Origin: Verrucomicrobiaceae bacterium UBA2429
GTDB taxonomy: Bacteria > Verrucomicrobiota > Verrucomicrobiia > Verrucomicrobiales > Verrucomicrobiaceae
NCBI GenBank assembly: GCA_002343505.1
Contig: DDQZ01000034.1
Span: 1-34,317, forward strand
Reading direction: 5' to 3'
Length of the DNA: 34,317 nucleotides
This document shows, piece by piece, positions 31,762-34,317 of the stretch. Under the pieces are notes generated by a model. The model was not told where the DNA came from. It made no database searches and worked only from the letters and a program-made list of their open reading frames with translations. Position 1 is the first letter of the stretch. Each line of letters opens with the position of its first letter. A program made the position numbers and the translations under genes.

Positions 31762-32310
31762 ATGAAGCGCTTCCTGCTCTCCCTTCTCGTGCTCATCACC
31801 CTGGGGCTGTGCGCCGTCTGCGCTCTGCAATGGCAGCGCGAGCACCGGCTCCGCGCGCGCATCTCCGACCTCACCCGCCAGCTTGCCGAGGAAAACAAAA
31901 GGCGCGTCGAGTTCGAGGAAAAAGCCATGCGCTACGAGCAGGAGATCGCCCGCGTCACCACCCTGCGCGCGCAGACCGAGGCCGCCCTGCTCGAAGCCAC
32001 CGAAACCCTCCGGCAAACCGCTTCGGACCAAATGGCCCGCGGCCACAGCATCGCCGTCCTTTCCAGCGAGCTTCTCCGCGCGCGGGCAGAGTCCGCCGCA
32101 TTGCACGAACTCGCCAGCCAGGGAACCAGCGCCATCCAGCAGCGCAACGAAACCGTCGCCGGACAAAACGCCGCCATCGAAAAGGCGAACGCCCGGCTGC
32201 GGGAACTCGCCAAAGAGCGCGACGACGCCATCCAGCAGCTCAACGCGCGCACACGCGAGTTCAACGCGCTCGTCGAAAAATACAACGCGCTCGCCAAGGG
32301 ATCGCGCTGA
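31762..32310 (+). CDS. Membrane-anchored coiled-coil protein, function unknown
   Basis: 182 residues: a hydrophobic N-terminal segment (MKRFLLSLLVLITLGLCAVC, signal or anchor) followed by one long, charged, heptad-like helix (about 25-178) rich in Arg, Glu, Ala and Leu with no Gly/Pro breaks apart from a short hinge near GTSAIQQ. No enzyme motif is present. AAGGCAG lies just upstream of the ATG, and the gene starts 9 bases after exbD, so it is probably co-transcribed with the tonB-exbBD genes. A periplasmic spacer or partner of the energy-transduction complex is an inference from position only. Confidence 0.75.
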   Translation: MKRFLLSLLVLITLGLCAVCALQWQREHRLRARISDLTRQLAEENKRRVEFEEKAMRYEQEIARVTTLRAQTEAALLEATETLRQTASDQMARGHSIAVLSSELLRARAESAALHELASQGTSAIQQRNETVAGQNAAIEKANARLRELAKERDDAIQQLNARTREFNALVEKYNALAKGSR

Positions 32311-32379
32311 CCCTGGGTTGAAAAACCCGCGGCTCCGCTTCCCGGTCCTCATGGCACGCGGGATGCTTGAAAGCCGGAC

Positions 32380-32709
32380 ATGGAATCCACCCGAGTCATT
32401 CAGCTTCCCGTACGCTCGCAGCCGGCCCATGAACCGGAGTTGATCAAGCTCGTCCAGTCACAGGGGCGCGAAAACATCTCCGGCGGCGACGCCGAATCCT
32501 CCCGGCGATTTGCCAGCGAGATTCAGTACGTCACCTGGCACGCCCGCCGCATCGCCCCCATCCTCGGAATGTCCATCCTGCGCCTCGGCATTGTCGAAGA
32601 CCGCGAGGGCCAGACCGCCTTTCACATCTCCAGCGACGGCTGGCACGGTGTCGTCAGCGGCGGCCGGCGTCCCTTGAGGCAGCTCCGCGAATCCCTGGCA
32701 AGAGGCTGA
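32380..32709 (+). CDS. Small hypothetical protein next to a Roadblock-like gene
   Basis: 109 residues with no signal peptide or membrane helix. The N-terminal half is polar (VRSQPAHEPELIKLVQSQGR). The C-terminal half looks like a compact alpha/beta fold: APILGMSILRLGIVEDREG, TAFHISSDGWHGVVSGGRRP then LRQLRESL. I do not recognise a family. It begins 69 bases after the coiled-coil gene and ends 9 bases before the Roadblock-like gene, so a joint function with the latter is plausible. High third-position GC supports real coding. Confidence 0.6.
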   Translation: MESTRVIQLPVRSQPAHEPELIKLVQSQGRENISGGDAESSRRFASEIQYVTWHARRIAPILGMSILRLGIVEDREGQTAFHISSDGWHGVVSGGRRPLRQLRESLARG

Positions 32710-32718
32710 TCACGGCGC

Positions 32719-33423
32719 ATGAACCTCGATCCCCTCATCGCCGCCACCGCCACTCTCCAGAGGCTGGATGGAGTCGCCGGAATTCTGCTCTTCAAAGGCG
32801 CGAACGTCATCCACAAGCAGATGCCCTTCTCCGATGCGCGCGCCCGCGAGCTGCGCGAGGCACTCGATGAAATGCTCGCCGGCTACCGCGAAGTGCGGCG
32901 GAAGCTCCGGCTCGCGTGTCTCGAGTTCGATGCCGGGCTGCTGCTCATCCTCGTCCAGGGAGGGACCGCGCTCGTCTTCCTCCTCACCGCCCAGGCCGAC
33001 CCCGACCTCGTCGGCAGCGCCGGACTCGTGCTGCTGGAGGACCACGCGGAAGCCCTCGAAGCCGCGCCCGCTCATTCCGAAGCCGCTCCCCCGGCGGCTG
33101 ACGAAGTCGAGGAACTCATCGTCACCAGTCCGCGCAGGCTCGAACAGATCACCGAAAAAGCCGCGCCCGTCGTCAACCATTGGGGCGCCGTCCGCAAGGC
33201 CCTCGAAGGACTGCTCGGCAAAGTCATGGGCCGCGCCCAGGCCGCCAACCTCGTGGACCGGGTGCTCGCGGAAAAAGGCGTGGACGATCCCTGGCGTCTC
33301 CCCCGCCCGCAGATCGAAAAAACCGCGCTCCATGTCCTCGACAACATCCCGAACATCGCCAAACGCCGCCAGCTCGCCACCGAGCTGCGCGCCGCCCTGG
33401 AGGAGATCCACCCCGATCACTGA
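32719..33423 (+). CDS. Roadblock/LC7-like domain protein with a C-terminal helical domain
   Basis: 234 residues. The first about 110 fit the Roadblock/LC7 (MglB-like) pattern: LDGVAGILLFKGANVIHKQM, a long helix (ARARELREALDEMLAGYREV), then LRLACLEFDAGLLLILVQG and ALVFLLTAQADPDLVG. Such domains regulate small GTPases or scaffold signalling complexes. A Pro/Ala/Glu-rich linker (about 113-140) leads to a helical domain (about 145-234, WGAVRKALEGLLGKVMGRAQ ... VLDNIPNIAKRRQLATEL) that I do not recognise. No GTPase gene is nearby. The ATG is 9 bases after the preceding gene, and the ammonium transporter gene follows after 18 bases. Confidence 0.65.
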   Translation: MNLDPLIAATATLQRLDGVAGILLFKGANVIHKQMPFSDARARELREALDEMLAGYREVRRKLRLACLEFDAGLLLILVQGGTALVFLLTAQADPDLVGSAGLVLLEDHAEALEAAPAHSEAAPPAADEVEELIVTSPRRLEQITEKAAPVVNHWGAVRKALEGLLGKVMGRAQAANLVDRVLAEKGVDDPWRLPRPQIEKTALHVLDNIPNIAKRRQLATELRAALEEIHPDH

Positions 33424-33441
33424 CAAGCCCCGCTATCCACC

Positions 33442-34317
33442 ATGAGTCTTCCGCGCCTACTCCCCGCCATGCTGCTGCTCGCCGGAGCCGCGTTCAGCCC
33501 CCTGGCCTCTCAAACCCCGTCTCCGGAAAACACGCGCATCGAGGCCAAGCTCGACACCATCATCACCAAGCTCGACGGAGTGGCCGCCGCCGTCGGCGCG
33601 GACAAAACCGCGCCCGAATCACCTCCGCCCACGGATGAAACCGGCAGCGCCGCGCAAGCCAGCGTGGACCTCGTCTGGGTCATCCTCGCCGGCGCGCTCG
33701 TTTTCCTCATGCAGGCCGGCTTCGGCCTTCTCGAACTGGGCTTCTCCAGGGCCAAAAACAGCATCAACATCGTCATGAAAAACTTCCTGGACTTCTCCAT
33801 CGCCGTCGTCGTTTTCATGTTCCTCGGCTTCGGCCTCATGTTCGGCAGCAGCGCCGGGGGCTGGATCGGCACCGACGGCTTCTGGCTCTCCAACTTCCCC
33901 GAGGACAGCCCGCTTTGGGGCTTTTGGTTCTTCCAGGTCGTCTTCGCCGGCACCGCTTGCACCATCGTCTCCGGCGCCATGGCCGAGCGCACCAAATTCG
34001 TCGGCTACCTCGTCTATGCCGGCTTCCTCTCCGGCGTCATCTACCCGCTCACCGGCCACTGGGCCTGGGGCAGCTTCGCCGGCGCCTACGGAGTCGGTGG
34101 CACGGGCGGCTGGCTGGAGAGCCTCGGCTTTGTGGACTTCGCCGGCTCCACCGTCGTGCATGGCTGCGGCGGCGCCTGCGCCCTGGCCGGCATTCTCGTC
34201 GTCGGCGCGCGCCACGGGCGCTTCGCCAAAGACGGCAGCCCGCGCATGATCGCCGGGCACAACATCCCGCTCGCCGCCCTCGGAGTCTTCATCCTCTGGT
34301 TCGGCTGGTTCGGCTTC
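33442..34317 (+). CDS. amt: Ammonium transporter, Amt family (partial, runs off the right edge)
   Basis: 292 codons are visible with no stop. The N-terminus has a signal peptide (MSLPRLLPAMLLLAGAAFSP), as in E. coli AmtB, then a 50-residue linker with a short helix (TRIEAKLDTIITKLDG) and a Pro-rich stretch. Amt core motifs follow: QAGFGLLELGFSRAKNSINI (TM1-2), VVFAGTACTIVSGAMAERTK (TM3, Phe-gate region), YPLTGHWAWG, and DFAGSTVVHGCGGACALAGI. In the last, Asp232 matches the structural Asp and His240 the first of the twin pore histidines; the second lies beyond the edge. It ends in GVFILWFGWFGF. The protein probably conducts ammonium across the inner membrane. A glnK partner would be expected nearby but is not in the window. 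Confidence 0.93.
   Translation, partial: MSLPRLLPAMLLLAGAAFSPLASQTPSPENTRIEAKLDTIITKLDGVAAAVGADKTAPESPPPTDETGSAAQASVDLVWVILAGALVFLMQAGFGLLELGFSRAKNSINIVMKNFLDFSIAVVVFMFLGFGLMFGSSAGGWIGTDGFWLSNFPEDSPLWGFWFFQVVFAGTACTIVSGAMAERTKFVGYLVYAGFLSGVIYPLTGHWAWGSFAGAYGVGGTGGWLESLGFVDFAGSTVVHGCGGACALAGILVVGARHGRFAKDGSPRMIAGHNIPLAALGVFILWFGWFGF

Noticed and set aside
31177..32430. Minus-strand frame of 417 codons over exbD and the coiled-coil gene
   Set aside because: exbD on the plus strand has clear family motifs and correct length; the antisense product has none.

Overview
This window most likely comes from the chromosome of a Verrucomicrobiota bacterium (Verrucomicrobiaceae-like). I infer this from four things: a paired DUF1549/DUF1553 and DUF1501 secreted gene set (typical of the Planctomycetes-Verrucomicrobia group), a giant secreted protein built from autotransporter-associated beta-strand repeats and Ig-like domains, LPS genes (kdsA, lptABC) that indicate a Gram-negative envelope, and high-GC DNA with sparse Shine-Dalgarno sites. 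No RNA genes, CRISPR arrays, phage genes or transposases are visible.

Region 1 (1-2884): the K/P/A-rich tail of a gene entering from the left meets a leftward operon head to head. Read in transcription order the operon is infC (IF-3), a cation diffusion facilitator and a monofunctional biotin-protein ligase. infC has no good ATG/GTG/TTG start with a ribosome binding site. It does have a perfect GGAGG six bases before an in-frame AUA, so I call an AUA start. Region 2 (2885-3489): the infC leader, a short remnant of a YbgC-type thioesterase gene, and two TACAnnTGTA palindromes exactly 22 bp apart abutting the next gene. Region 3 (3490-7605): the DUF1549/DUF1553 protein, a 260-bp fold-back intergenic repeat, a Tat-exported DUF1501 protein and a small secreted YHS-like protein. 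A bidirectional terminator closes this block.

Region 4 (7672-11389, leftward): kdsA-lptC-lptA-lptB-hpf. KdsA makes the Kdo precursor, LptC/LptA/LptB are parts of the LPS export bridge, and HPF is the long-form ribosome hibernation factor. The genes are tightly packed (4-bp overlap, 1-bp gap, 13-bp gap), so they are probably one operon. Region 5 (11524-29328, leftward): a single gene of about 17.8 kb, more than half of the window. It encodes a predicted exported protein of about 5,934 residues: signal peptide, about 4,950 residues of cysteine-free beta-strand repeats, five Ig-like domains, one putative-Ig domain and an unusual C-terminal beta-rich region. It has neither an autotransporter barrel nor a PEP-CTERM tail.

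Region 6 (29329-29790): an AT-rich divergent control region. Region 7 (29791-34317, rightward): tonB-exbB-exbD and a membrane-anchored coiled-coil protein (an energy-transduction operon), then a small unknown gene, a Roadblock/LC7-like protein, and the first 292 codons of an Amt ammonium transporter that runs off the right edge.

The best candidates for new biology are the giant surface protein and its C-terminal region, the AUA-started infC, the tandem CopY/BlaI-like operator in front of the DUF1549 gene, and the fold-back repeat.
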